From: Aldehydirespirator sp965116665 | GTDB lineage: Bacteria; Actinomycetota; Acidimicrobiia; Acidimicrobiales; Aldehydirespiratoraceae | Length of the DNA: 64,000 bases | Direction of reading: 5' to 3' | Assembly: GCA_965116665.1 (NCBI GenBank) | Contig: OZ220709.1 | Coordinates: forward strand, 3,472,001-3,536,000 | Shown here: in pieces, positions 41,653 through 48,975 of the stretch | Layout of the letters: every line of letters starts with the position of its first letter | Position numbering within the stretch: the stretch's first letter is position 1 | The notes under the pieces: model-generated | The model's database searches: none | What the model was told of the DNA's origin: nothing | What the model saw: the letters and a program-made list of their open reading frames with translations, nothing else | Translations under genes and position numbers: made by a program

Positions 41653-43542
41653 TCAGTTCAGCGTCATGTCCTCCACACGGGCGGTGTCGTCGTAGCGCGG
41701 GATCCACGACAGGTTCGCGGCGCCGCCGTTGACGCTGAGATAGGTCAGCACCGGAAGGATGCCGATGTTCTCACAGTTGTAGGCCATGATCTCGTGGTAC
41801 ATGTCCTCGCGCACTGCCGGGTCGAGCTCCTGAGCGGCGGCTCCGAGCATGCCCTCGAGTACAGGGTCGAGATAGGACGAGACGATGGTGTTCCCGATGT
41901 AGGAACCGAGTCGGGCACCGTCCTGCAGCTCGTTGGAGGACGACGACAGGAAGATGTCACCGCGCGTCGGCCCGGGCTGATCCTCGCCGGGGTCCGGATA
42001 GGTGAGGAACTCCTGGTCGAGCCAGACCTCCCACGACTGCAACTCGTAGTCGATGTTCAGGCCCGCAGCCGTCATGTCGGCAAAGATGGCCTCGGAGAGC
42101 TCGTCGAACTTGGTCCAGCGAGTGCCGTTGGCCCAGAAGGTGATCGGCTCCCCCTGGTACCCGGAGTCGGCCACGATTTGCGCAGCCAGGTCCGGGTCGT
42201 AGGGCCGGTCGGTGATGTCGGGATTGTGGCCGAACACGCCGGAGCCGAAGATGTGGCAGTTGGGCCGGCTGGCCTGGCCCTCGTAGATGAACTCGACGTA
42301 GTCGTCCACATTCATGGCGTGGGCGATGGCCACCCGCAGCTCGGGATAGTCAGCCAGCGGGCCATCGAAGTTCTTCAGCCGAAGGTACGGGTACTCGATG
42401 CCCTCGTCACGCACGAACAGCTTGGGCACATCGCCCGCAGAGTCGGACGACAATCCCAGCGCGAGGTGAACCTCGCCGGCCTGCACGGCCGCCACCCGGG
42501 CCTGCTCGTCGGGCAGGAACACGAACCTCACTTCGTCGATCTCGGGCTCCGGACCCCAGTAGTCCGCGTTGCGGGTAAGAGTCAGGTAGTCGCCCGAAGA
42601 CCACTCCACGAACCTGTAGGGGCCGGTTCCGTCGGCGTCGTTGGCAAGGCCCTCAACGGTTGCGCTGGCCGGCACCATCTGCACCATGTAGAGCCGGGCC
42701 GGCAGCACCGGGTCGGGGTTCGCGGTGTTGACGCGGACGGTGTAGTCGTCAACGATGTCCACACCGGTGATCCCCTCCACTTGCTCTCTGAGGTCGGAGC
42801 TCAGCTCATCGTCGTAGATGACCCGCTCGAAGGAGTGCTTGACCGCCGCCGCGTTGAACGCCTCACCGCTGTGGAAGCTGATGCCGCGACGCAGCTTGAG
42901 CTCCCAAGTGGTGTCGTCGACCCGCCTGGGAAGCGACGCGGCGAGCCTCGGGACGAAGATCGACGGGTCCACGAGGTCACGCTCGATGAGGCGCTCGTAG
43001 ACGTTCTCCATGGTGCGACGCATTGCGCCGTCCTGGAAGTGGGGGTCCAGCTTGTTCGGCTGGCCAGGGGAGGCGATGACGATGGACTCGGGCGCGTCGG
43101 CGGCCATCATGGCCTCCTCCGCGGCAGCGGACGCAGCGGCGGCAGCCTCCTCGGCGGCCGCAGCAGCCGCCGCGGTCTCCTCGGCCTCAGCCTGGGCCGC
43201 AGCCTCAGCCGCCTGGGCGGCCTCCAGAGCAGCCTCAAGCTCGGCCACGGCCGCAGAGTCTCCCTCGGCCGCAGCCATGGCATCGGCTAGGGCCGCCTCG
43301 GCCTCAGCCGCCGCAGCAGCAGCCTCAGACGCCTCAGCGGCAGCCGCGTCGGCCTCAGCCTGGGCCGCGGCCGCAGCGGCATCCGCCGCAGCCGCTTCGG
43401 ACTGGGCCGCTTCCAGCGCGGCGGCATCCGCCGCGCTGGTGTCCGGGGCGGCCGGTTCGTCGTCGCCGCACGCGGCCGCGACGAGGGTGAACACGAACAG
43501 GGCGGCAATCAGCCGGTGCACGATAGTGAACTTCTTGAACAT
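41653..43542 (-). CDS. Family 5 (peptide/nickel-type) ABC substrate-binding lipoprotein with Ala-rich coiled-coil spacer
   Basis: About 629 residues. The signal peptide MFKKFTIVHRLIAALFVFT ends at lipobox VAAAC (Cys25). Residues about 35-150 are almost only Ala, Glu, Asp and Ser, a predicted coiled coil, followed by the solute-binding domain (PNKLDPHFQDG, LRRGISFHSGEAFNAAAVKHSF, DGTGPYRF). It delivers a peptide-like or other ligand to a permease. No permease is adjacent; the dppBCDF operon at 23174 lacks a binding protein and is the likely partner. ATG at 43542 has GGAGGGG upstream. Two GTATAC boxes lie 80-110 nt before it. Confidence 0.85.
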   Translation of the reverse strand: MFKKFTIVHRLIAALFVFTLVAAACGDDEPAAPDTSAADAAALEAAQSEAAAADAAAAAAQAEADAAAAEASEAAAAAAEAEAALADAMAAAEGDSAAVAELEAALEAAQAAEAAAQAEAEETAAAAAAAEEAAAAASAAAEEAMMAADAPESIVIASPGQPNKLDPHFQDGAMRRTMENVYERLIERDLVDPSIFVPRLAASLPRRVDDTTWELKLRRGISFHSGEAFNAAAVKHSFERVIYDDELSSDLREQVEGITGVDIVDDYTVRVNTANPDPVLPARLYMVQMVPASATVEGLANDADGTGPYRFVEWSSGDYLTLTRNADYWGPEPEIDEVRFVFLPDEQARVAAVQAGEVHLALGLSSDSAGDVPKLFVRDEGIEYPYLRLKNFDGPLADYPELRVAIAHAMNVDDYVEFIYEGQASRPNCHIFGSGVFGHNPDITDRPYDPDLAAQIVADSGYQGEPITFWANGTRWTKFDELSEAIFADMTAAGLNIDYELQSWEVWLDQEFLTYPDPGEDQPGPTRGDIFLSSSSNELQDGARLGSYIGNTIVSSYLDPVLEGMLGAAAQELDPAVREDMYHEIMAYNCENIGILPVLTYLSVNGGAANLSWIPRYDDTARVEDMTLN

Positions 43543-43583
43543 CTGGTGGCGTCCCCTCCGGTGGTTCCGTGGATATTCGACGG

Positions 43584-43603
43584 CTGCAAGACATCTCTTG
43601 CAG
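43584..43603. promoter_or_regulatory. 8-bp inverted repeat in leader of binding-protein gene
   Basis: CTGCAAGA (43584-43591) / TCTTGCAG (43596-43603) with a 4-nt loop, 42 nt upstream of the ATG and between the GTATAC boxes and the ribosome site. Could be an mRNA hairpin or a second operator. Confidence 0.5.
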
Positions 43604-43617
43604 CGGATCATGGCAAC

Positions 43618-43659
43618 GGTATACCGCATCCGGACAGCCCGCAAATTGTTGTATACAGG
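43618..43659. promoter_or_regulatory. GTATAC boxes 8 and 9
   Basis: Two copies, GGTATACC (GTATAC at 43619-43624) and TTGTATACAGG (GTATAC at 43651-43656), 32 bp apart centre to centre (about three helix turns), upstream of the binding-protein gene. Confidence 0.55.
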
Positions 43660-43691
43660 TCTCTCGAGACGGTCCGCGCAGGCCCCGAACC

Positions 43692-43779
43692 GGCGTCAGG
43701 CACAAGGCGACTCGGCGTCAGGCACAAGGCGACTCGGCGTCAGGCACAAGGCGACTCGGCGTCAGGCACAAGCCAACTC
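43692..43779. repeat. Four tandem 22-bp repeats
   Basis: The unit GGCGTCAGGCACAAGGCGAC plus TC begins at 43692, 43714, 43736 and 43758; the last has two changes. It lies between the MFS stop (minus strand) and the GTATAC boxes of the binding-protein gene. Minisatellite-like or a tandem binding site. Confidence 0.88.
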
Positions 43780-43789
43780 TCCCCGGCGG

Positions 43790-44959
43790 CTAGCGCCGCG
43801 GGCGCCATGCCCGGCTGTCGCTGAACACCACCGCCGGGGCAACGAGGACCGTGGTCGCCAGCAGCACCGCGGGCCCGAGACCCAGCGCCAGCAGGGCGGC
43901 CACGCCGAGGGGAGCGCCGGAGAGGGTCAGCCCGCGGGCTACCCCGACGAGAGTCACCGCGTCGCCGGTCAACTCGGGCTGCACCGTCTCGCTGACGGCG
44001 GTGATGGCCAGGACCTGTATCAGGCCTGTGGCCACGCCACCCACGACAAGGGCGGCCGTCATCAGCGCGATGTGGAGTTCGAAGCCCACGAAGGCGGTGG
44101 CCGCCAGAGTGACCGCACCCCAGCGGGCCACGCCGGGAGCGACCCGGGGGCCCACCATGGGCACGGCCGCGTAGCCGCCCACCGCGGCGGCGCCATTGGC
44201 CACCGCCACCACCACCCCGATGAGGAACTCGCTGCTGCCGGCCGCGTCGAGTCCGATGGGCACGTACGATCCCAGCAGCCCCCGCCAGGCGCCGACCGCG
44301 ATGCTGGCCCACACCCCGACCTGCACGCCCCGATTCCGCAGGAGTTCCAGGTAGCCGTGTCCCCCCACCCGGGCGAACGGCGGGGGCCGGTGCAGCATCA
44401 GCGTCGGGACGATGCTCGCTAGAGCCACAGCCGACGCCGCCGCGAACGCGGCCGCGAAGGAGCGCTCGGCGATGAAGCCGCCCAGCACCGGGCCGATCAG
44501 CATGCCCACGGTGGCCGTCATGTTGAGAGTGGCGATCGCCTTGGGGGTGGGACGGGACGAGCGAACGATCTGCACCTGGTTGCCTGTCCAGAAGAAGGCC
44601 CGGGCCACACCCTGGAGCGCGGCCGAGACCGCCAGCGCGGCCATGCTCGGAGACAGGACCAGCAACCCGACTGCCACACACTTCAGCAGCGCCGCCGCGC
44701 TGATCACGTTGGCGTTGGACACCACCCGCATCAGCGATCCGAGTTGCCACCGGGTAAGCACCTGGACCGCGGCCGACAACCCGATGAGGACGCCGGCCAC
44801 CGTCTTCGACCGGCCCTCGCCCACGACGAACAGCGGGAAGGCCACCAGGGTGATGCCGAGGCTCACCGAGAAGAGCAGCGCGCCGGCGTACTGGGCGAAG
44901 GCCTCCCGGCGCTCGGACGGCGCCGGCCCGGCGACGCCGGAGCTTGCGCCGCCGGTCAC
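43790..44959 (-). CDS. MFS transporter
   Basis: A 389-residue 12-segment protein of the multidrug/sugar-exporter type: LFSVSLGITLVAFPLFVVG, FFWTGNQVQIVRSS, and LNMTATVGMLIGPVLGGF as the segment 5 motif of drug antiporters. GTG start overlapped by a 19-bp direct repeat. It follows the ALDH operon on the same strand after 126 nt containing a dispersed repeat, so co-transcription is uncertain. Confidence 0.82.
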   Translation of the reverse strand: MTGGASSGVAGPAPSERREAFAQYAGALLFSVSLGITLVAFPLFVVGEGRSKTVAGVLIGLSAAVQVLTRWQLGSLMRVVSNANVISAAALLKCVAVGLLVLSPSMAALAVSAALQGVARAFFWTGNQVQIVRSSRPTPKAIATLNMTATVGMLIGPVLGGFIAERSFAAAFAAASAVALASIVPTLMLHRPPPFARVGGHGYLELLRNRGVQVGVWASIAVGAWRGLLGSYVPIGLDAAGSSEFLIGVVVAVANGAAAVGGYAAVPMVGPRVAPGVARWGAVTLAATAFVGFELHIALMTAALVVGGVATGLIQVLAITAVSETVQPELTGDAVTLVGVARGLTLSGAPLGVAALLALGLGPAVLLATTVLVAPAVVFSDSRAWRPRR

Positions 44960-44989
44960 CCTGTAATCATCCGGTCACCTGGTAATCAT
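44952..44989. promoter_or_regulatory. 19-bp direct repeat at the MFS start
   Basis: CCGGTCACCCTGTAATCAT (44952-44970) followed directly by CCGGTCACCTGGTAATCAT (44971-44989), two mismatches. It covers the GTG start and leader of the MFS gene, a position suited to repression. Confidence 0.45.
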
Positions 44990-45003
44990 GTGGACGTCGC
45001 ATT

Positions 45004-45052
45004 CCCGCTCCTGTTCGCTTCGCTCACGGGCCGCTCGGGCCACGGCCTCGCT
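45004..45052. repeat. Dispersed CCCGCTC...GGGCCGCTCGGGCC repeat, one copy
   Basis: Relative of 14638-14730, with the same TTCGCT core and GGGCCGCTCGGGCC. It lies between the ALDH stop and the MFS start. Confidence 0.75.
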
Positions 45053-45085
45053 CAGAGTCTTGCGACGTCATTGCCGGACTGCTGC

Positions 45086-46615
45086 TCACCCGCTCGGCCT
45101 CGGGGCGGGGGTGATGGCGATGCTTATGGCCTTGGAGCGGGTGTGGCTCAAGATGTCGTCGACGAGCCCCAGCTCCTTGCCGATCCCGGACTGCTTCCAA
45201 CCGCCGAAGGGCAGCCCCGGATAGCGCACCTCCACATCGTTCACCCACACGTAGCCGGCGTCGATGGCCCGGGCCGCTCCGAGCGCCCGGTTGACGTCGT
45301 TGCTCCAGATGCTCGCCGTGAGCCCGTAGGGGGTGTCGTTGGCCATGGCGACGGCCGCGGCCGCGTCGGTGAAGGAGGTGACGGCCAGCACGGGTCCGAA
45401 GATCTCGGTGCGGGCGATCGTTGCGCCGTGGTCCACGTCGTCGAACACGGCGGGGCGGATGAACGCGCCCCGGGCCAGTTCGGGATCGTCGGGCGCGGTG
45501 CCGCCGGTCAGGAGTCGACCGCCGTCGGCTCGGCCCGCCTCGACGAAGCCGAGTATCCGGTCGCGGTGGGCGTGCGACACCATGCAGCCCATGTCGGCCG
45601 ACGGGTCGTCGGGCATGCCGATGCGGATCCGCTCGGTCGACTCGACCACCCGCTCCAGCACGGCCTCGCGCAAGTCCTCGTGGATCAGCAGCCGGCTGGT
45701 GGCGCCGCAGCTCTGGCCGCCGACGCGGGCGAAGTTCGAGCCCTTCACCACCGCGGCGGCCGCGCTGTCGGGATCGACGTCGTCGAAGATCAGGATGGGG
45801 TTCTTGCCCCCCAGTTCCAGGGTGAGGCTCTTGAGCACCCCCGACGCGCCCGCGCTGGCCTGCACCGCGAGCCCGGTGCGCAGCGAGCCGGTGAAAGACA
45901 CCCGGGGCACGCCGGGATGGGCGACCAGGGCCTCGCCGGCGGCCGCCCCTCCGGGCACCACGTTCAACACGCCGTCGGGCAGTAGGTCCCCGGCCAGCGA
46001 GGCGATCACCAGCGGTGACAGCGGGGTCTGCTCGGCCGGTTTGAGCACCACCGAGTTGCCGGCGGCCAGAGCCGGCGCGGCCTTCATGCAGGTGAACAGA
46101 GTGGGGTGGTTGTAGGCGCAAAGCGCGGCGACCACGCCCCAGGGGGCGGGCTCGGTGAAGTGGAGCCCTCCGGGGGTGGCCGGAATGGTCCGCCCGTGCA
46201 GTTCGGGAGCCACCCCGGCGATGGTCTGTACGAACTTGCCCCCCTTGGCCGCGCTGGCCGCCATCGAGGCCACCGCGGTGCCGCTGTCACGGGCATCGAG
46301 CAGGCCGAGCCGCGGCGCGGCCTCGGTGACTCGCCGGCCCCATTCGGCCAGGCGGGCCGCTCTCTCGTGAACGCCCATCGCGGCCCACGACGGCTGGGAC
46401 CGGGCGGCCGCGGCCACGGCCCGATCGACGTCGGCCGCCGAGGCCTGATGGACCCGAGCCAGCACCGTGCCCGTCGAAGGGTTCACGTCGTCGCACGCCG
46501 CGCCGGCACCTTCGGCCGACGCTACGGCCCGGCCGTCGATCCACATGCCGACGTCGGCACCGGCCCCGCCGGCGGGCAGGTCGAGCAGGTCTGTCAGGGT
46601 CATCCTGTCGGGCAC
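45086..46615 (-). CDS. Aldehyde dehydrogenase
   Basis: A 509-residue NAD(P)-dependent ALDH: PAPWGVVAALCAYNHPT, FTGSLRTG, the catalytic glutamate in LTLELGGKNP and the nucleophile in GGQSCGAT, then EIFGPVLAV. It oxidises an aldehyde to the acid; the close placement after the diiron enzyme (22 nt) and another ALDH suggests handling of an aldehyde made in that operon. Confidence 0.88.
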   Translation of the reverse strand: MPDRMTLTDLLDLPAGGAGADVGMWIDGRAVASAEGAGAACDDVNPSTGTVLARVHQASAADVDRAVAAAARSQPSWAAMGVHERAARLAEWGRRVTEAAPRLGLLDARDSGTAVASMAASAAKGGKFVQTIAGVAPELHGRTIPATPGGLHFTEPAPWGVVAALCAYNHPTLFTCMKAAPALAAGNSVVLKPAEQTPLSPLVIASLAGDLLPDGVLNVVPGGAAAGEALVAHPGVPRVSFTGSLRTGLAVQASAGASGVLKSLTLELGGKNPILIFDDVDPDSAAAAVVKGSNFARVGGQSCGATSRLLIHEDLREAVLERVVESTERIRIGMPDDPSADMGCMVSHAHRDRILGFVEAGRADGGRLLTGGTAPDDPELARGAFIRPAVFDDVDHGATIARTEIFGPVLAVTSFTDAAAAVAMANDTPYGLTASIWSNDVNRALGAARAIDAGYVWVNDVEVRYPGLPFGGWKQSGIGKELGLVDDILSHTRSKAISIAITPAPRPSG

Positions 46616-46637
46616 GGCGGCCCGGCGAGACTCGGTC

Positions 46638-47351
46638 TCAGGCGGCCTGCGCGGCCGCCGGGTACCACTCGCGGCCCTCCACGTACTGCAGCCACAGACC
46701 GTCCATGTAGAACCAGCGCTTCATGGCGGCCTGGCGCACCTGCTCGATCACCATCTGCTGGGACCGCTCGTCCTCGGAATGGTTGATGATGATCTCGAAG
46801 CCGGCGTCGCCGTGCTCCACATCGGCAACGACATGCAGCGTGAAGAACTCGATGTCTTCGTCGCCGAAGCCGTAGACGTTGTGCAGCGGATCGATCAGCG
46901 GCGCGTACAGCTCGGGCACCTGCGACTCCAGCCCGATGGTGAGGGTGGCTATTCCCTCCAGCACGCTCTTCATCATCAGAGTGTTGATGATGAAGTCCTT
47001 GAGGGCGGCGGTGGTGGGCAGGTCGGGGGCCGAGCGGGACTCCTCGAAGGTCATTCCCAGGGCCATGCCGAAGCGGGCGAGCAGGTCGACGTGGCGCTCC
47101 TCGGGGTCCTCCTCCTCGTTGAGGTTCTCCAGCAGCAGGACCCGGGCGTCGTGCCAGTCGCACAGCCCGTACATGATCCCGGAGTAGCGGGAGGCGTTGC
47201 TGACGAAGTTGTAGTGCTGCTGGCAGTAGGCCCTCATGGCCGCGTTGGAGAGCTCGCCCTTGGCCCAGGTCTTGAAGAAGGGATGGTTCTTGGAGTGCCA
47301 CTCGTCACGAGCAGCCTCCAGGGCCTTGCGGTATTCGGCTGGTCCAAGCAT
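46638..47351 (-). CDS. Haem-oxygenase-like diiron oxidase/oxygenase (HDO; CADD/TenA/PqqC fold)
   Basis: A 237-residue all-helical protein of the TenA/PqqC/CADD group. The full diiron set is visible with the spacing known from CADD: E80-x6-H87, E132, then H173-x3-D177-x2-H180. HDO enzymes use O2 with two iron atoms for C-C scission, N-oxygenation, olefin formation or self-sacrificing chemistry; the substrate here is unknown. It lacks any sign of TenA thiaminase cysteine chemistry. It is sandwiched between two ALDH genes in one minus-strand operon, so an aldehyde or fatty-acid-like substrate or product is a fair inference. Confidence 0.82.
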   Translation of the reverse strand: MLGPAEYRKALEAARDEWHSKNHPFFKTWAKGELSNAAMRAYCQQHYNFVSNASRYSGIMYGLCDWHDARVLLLENLNEEEDPEERHVDLLARFGMALGMTFEESRSAPDLPTTAALKDFIINTLMMKSVLEGIATLTIGLESQVPELYAPLIDPLHNVYGFGDEDIEFFTLHVVADVEHGDAGFEIIINHSEDERSQQMVIEQVRQAAMKRWFYMDGLWLQYVEGREWYPAAAQAA

Positions 47352-47388
47352 GGGATGCCTTTCTGTGGTGGTGCGAGTTGGGTTCGGT

Positions 47389-48843
47389 CTAGGAGCGCAG
47401 GTACACGGTCTTGGTGCGGGTGAAGAACTCCAGCGACGACTCGCCGCCCTCGGCCCAGCCCGCCCCGGAGTGCCCGTAGCCCTCGAAGGGCACGTGGAAC
47501 GGGACGCCGGTCAGCGGCGAGTTGACCTTGACGGTGCCGGCATGGGAGCCCTTCCAGAAGCGGCGGGCCACCGCCACGTCGCCGGTGACGATGCCGGAGG
47601 TGAGCCCGTAGGCGGTGGCGTTGGCCTTGGCCACGGCCTCGTCGATGTCGCTCACGGCCTCGAAGGTGACCACCGGGCCGAAGATCTCCTCGGTGGTGAG
47701 CGGGCCGGTGTCTGGGTCCACCAGCACCGCCGGTGCCACCCTGCCGGTGCGCCAGCCGTCGGGCTCGGGCCGGACCACGTCGCGGGCCTCCTCGCCGGCC
47801 ATCGAGACGTACTCCTCGACGCGGTCGGCCTCCCGGTCGCTGACCAGGATCCCGAGCTCGTCGGAGCCCGACGCGTCGGTCATGGCCCGCACCTTGGCCG
47901 CCAGCATGTCGAGGAGCGCGTCATATATGTCGGTGTGCACCAGCAGCCGGCCGGCCGCGGTGCAGATCTGGCCGTTGTTGCGGAAGCTGGAGGCCGCGAT
48001 GATGTCGACGGCCTTGGCAAGGTCAGCGTCGGCCCACACGACGATGGTGTTCTTACCGCCCAGCTCGGCCTGGAACGGCACCTCCATGCGCAGCCGGCTG
48101 CGGATCGCCACCGCGGCCTCGTACGAGCCGGTGAGGCTCACCCCGTCGAGCTCGGGCGCGGACAGCAGGGCCTCCTCGATGACCGAGCTGCGACCGATGG
48201 TCGCCTGGACCAGTCCGGGCGGAAGGCCCGCGTCGAGCAGGGTGACCGCGATCATCAAGCCGGTGATGCCCGCGTTGGTCGACGGCTTGAACACGACCGC
48301 ATTCCCCGCAGCCAGCGCGGCCGACAGCTTGCGGATCGGGATCGTGAAGGGGAAGTTCCAGGGAGTGATCAAGGCCACCACCCCGAGCGGCTCGACGATG
48401 GTGAATATGTCCTCGTCGAAGTCGGTCCGGTAGGTGGTGCCCAGACGCCGGTATCCGAGTTCCGCGTAGTAGTCAAGCACGGCCGCTCCCTTGGCCACCT
48501 CCACGGTGGCCTCCGAGGCCGGCTTGCCCATGTCGGCGGAGATGAGGGGGGCCAGCTCCCCGGCCCGCTCCCGGAACAGGTCGGCAGCCCGGTGGAGCAC
48601 CTCGGCCCGGGCTGCGGGACCGGTGGCGGCCCAGGACGGCGCCGCGGCGGCGGCCGCGCCATAGGCGGTGCGCACGTCGGTGGGACCGGCGCTGCGGACC
48701 ACGGCCAGCACGCGGCCGTCGCTGCGGCTGACCAGCTTCTGCTCGGGGCCCGTCCCCGGCCTGATGGCGCCGTCGATCAGGATGCCGACCTCGTCGGCGT
48801 CGCCGCTGCCGTCAACGGTGATGCGAGCTGGTATCAGCGTCAT
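47389..48843 (-). CDS. Aldehyde dehydrogenase
   Basis: A 484-residue ALDH with VALITPWNFPFTIPIRKLS, LTGSYEAAV, AELGGKNTIV (catalytic glutamate), NNGQICTAAGR (catalytic Cys) and EEIFGPVVTFE. About as different from the ALDH at 45086 as typical subfamilies, so not a recent copy. First gene of the ALDH - HDO - ALDH operon, 37 nt before the HDO gene, divergent from an MFS gene across two GTATAC boxes. Confidence 0.88.
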   Translation of the reverse strand: MTLIPARITVDGSGDADEVGILIDGAIRPGTGPEQKLVSRSDGRVLAVVRSAGPTDVRTAYGAAAAAAPSWAATGPAARAEVLHRAADLFRERAGELAPLISADMGKPASEATVEVAKGAAVLDYYAELGYRRLGTTYRTDFDEDIFTIVEPLGVVALITPWNFPFTIPIRKLSAALAAGNAVVFKPSTNAGITGLMIAVTLLDAGLPPGLVQATIGRSSVIEEALLSAPELDGVSLTGSYEAAVAIRSRLRMEVPFQAELGGKNTIVVWADADLAKAVDIIAASSFRNNGQICTAAGRLLVHTDIYDALLDMLAAKVRAMTDASGSDELGILVSDREADRVEEYVSMAGEEARDVVRPEPDGWRTGRVAPAVLVDPDTGPLTTEEIFGPVVTFEAVSDIDEAVAKANATAYGLTSGIVTGDVAVARRFWKGSHAGTVKVNSPLTGVPFHVPFEGYGHSGAGWAEGGESSLEFFTRTKTVYLRS

Positions 48844-48907
48844 GGACTGCCTCTTCGGGAAGTGTGCGCATCACCCGCGATGCGAGCACGCCGCGCACGA
48901 CCGCATC

Positions 48908-48931
48908 TTGTATACAGGTCGGTGTATACCC
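48908..48931. promoter_or_regulatory. GTATAC boxes 10 and 11
   Basis: TTGTATACAGG (GTATAC at 48910-48915) and GGTGTATACC (48924-48929), 14 bp apart, in the 132-bp divergent gap between the ALDH-HDO operon and the MFS gene. The paired arrangement matches boxes 8 and 9. Confidence 0.58.
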
Positions 48932-48975
48932 TAGGCCGACCGGTTCGAGACTTGCCAACGAGGGGAAGCTGTCTA

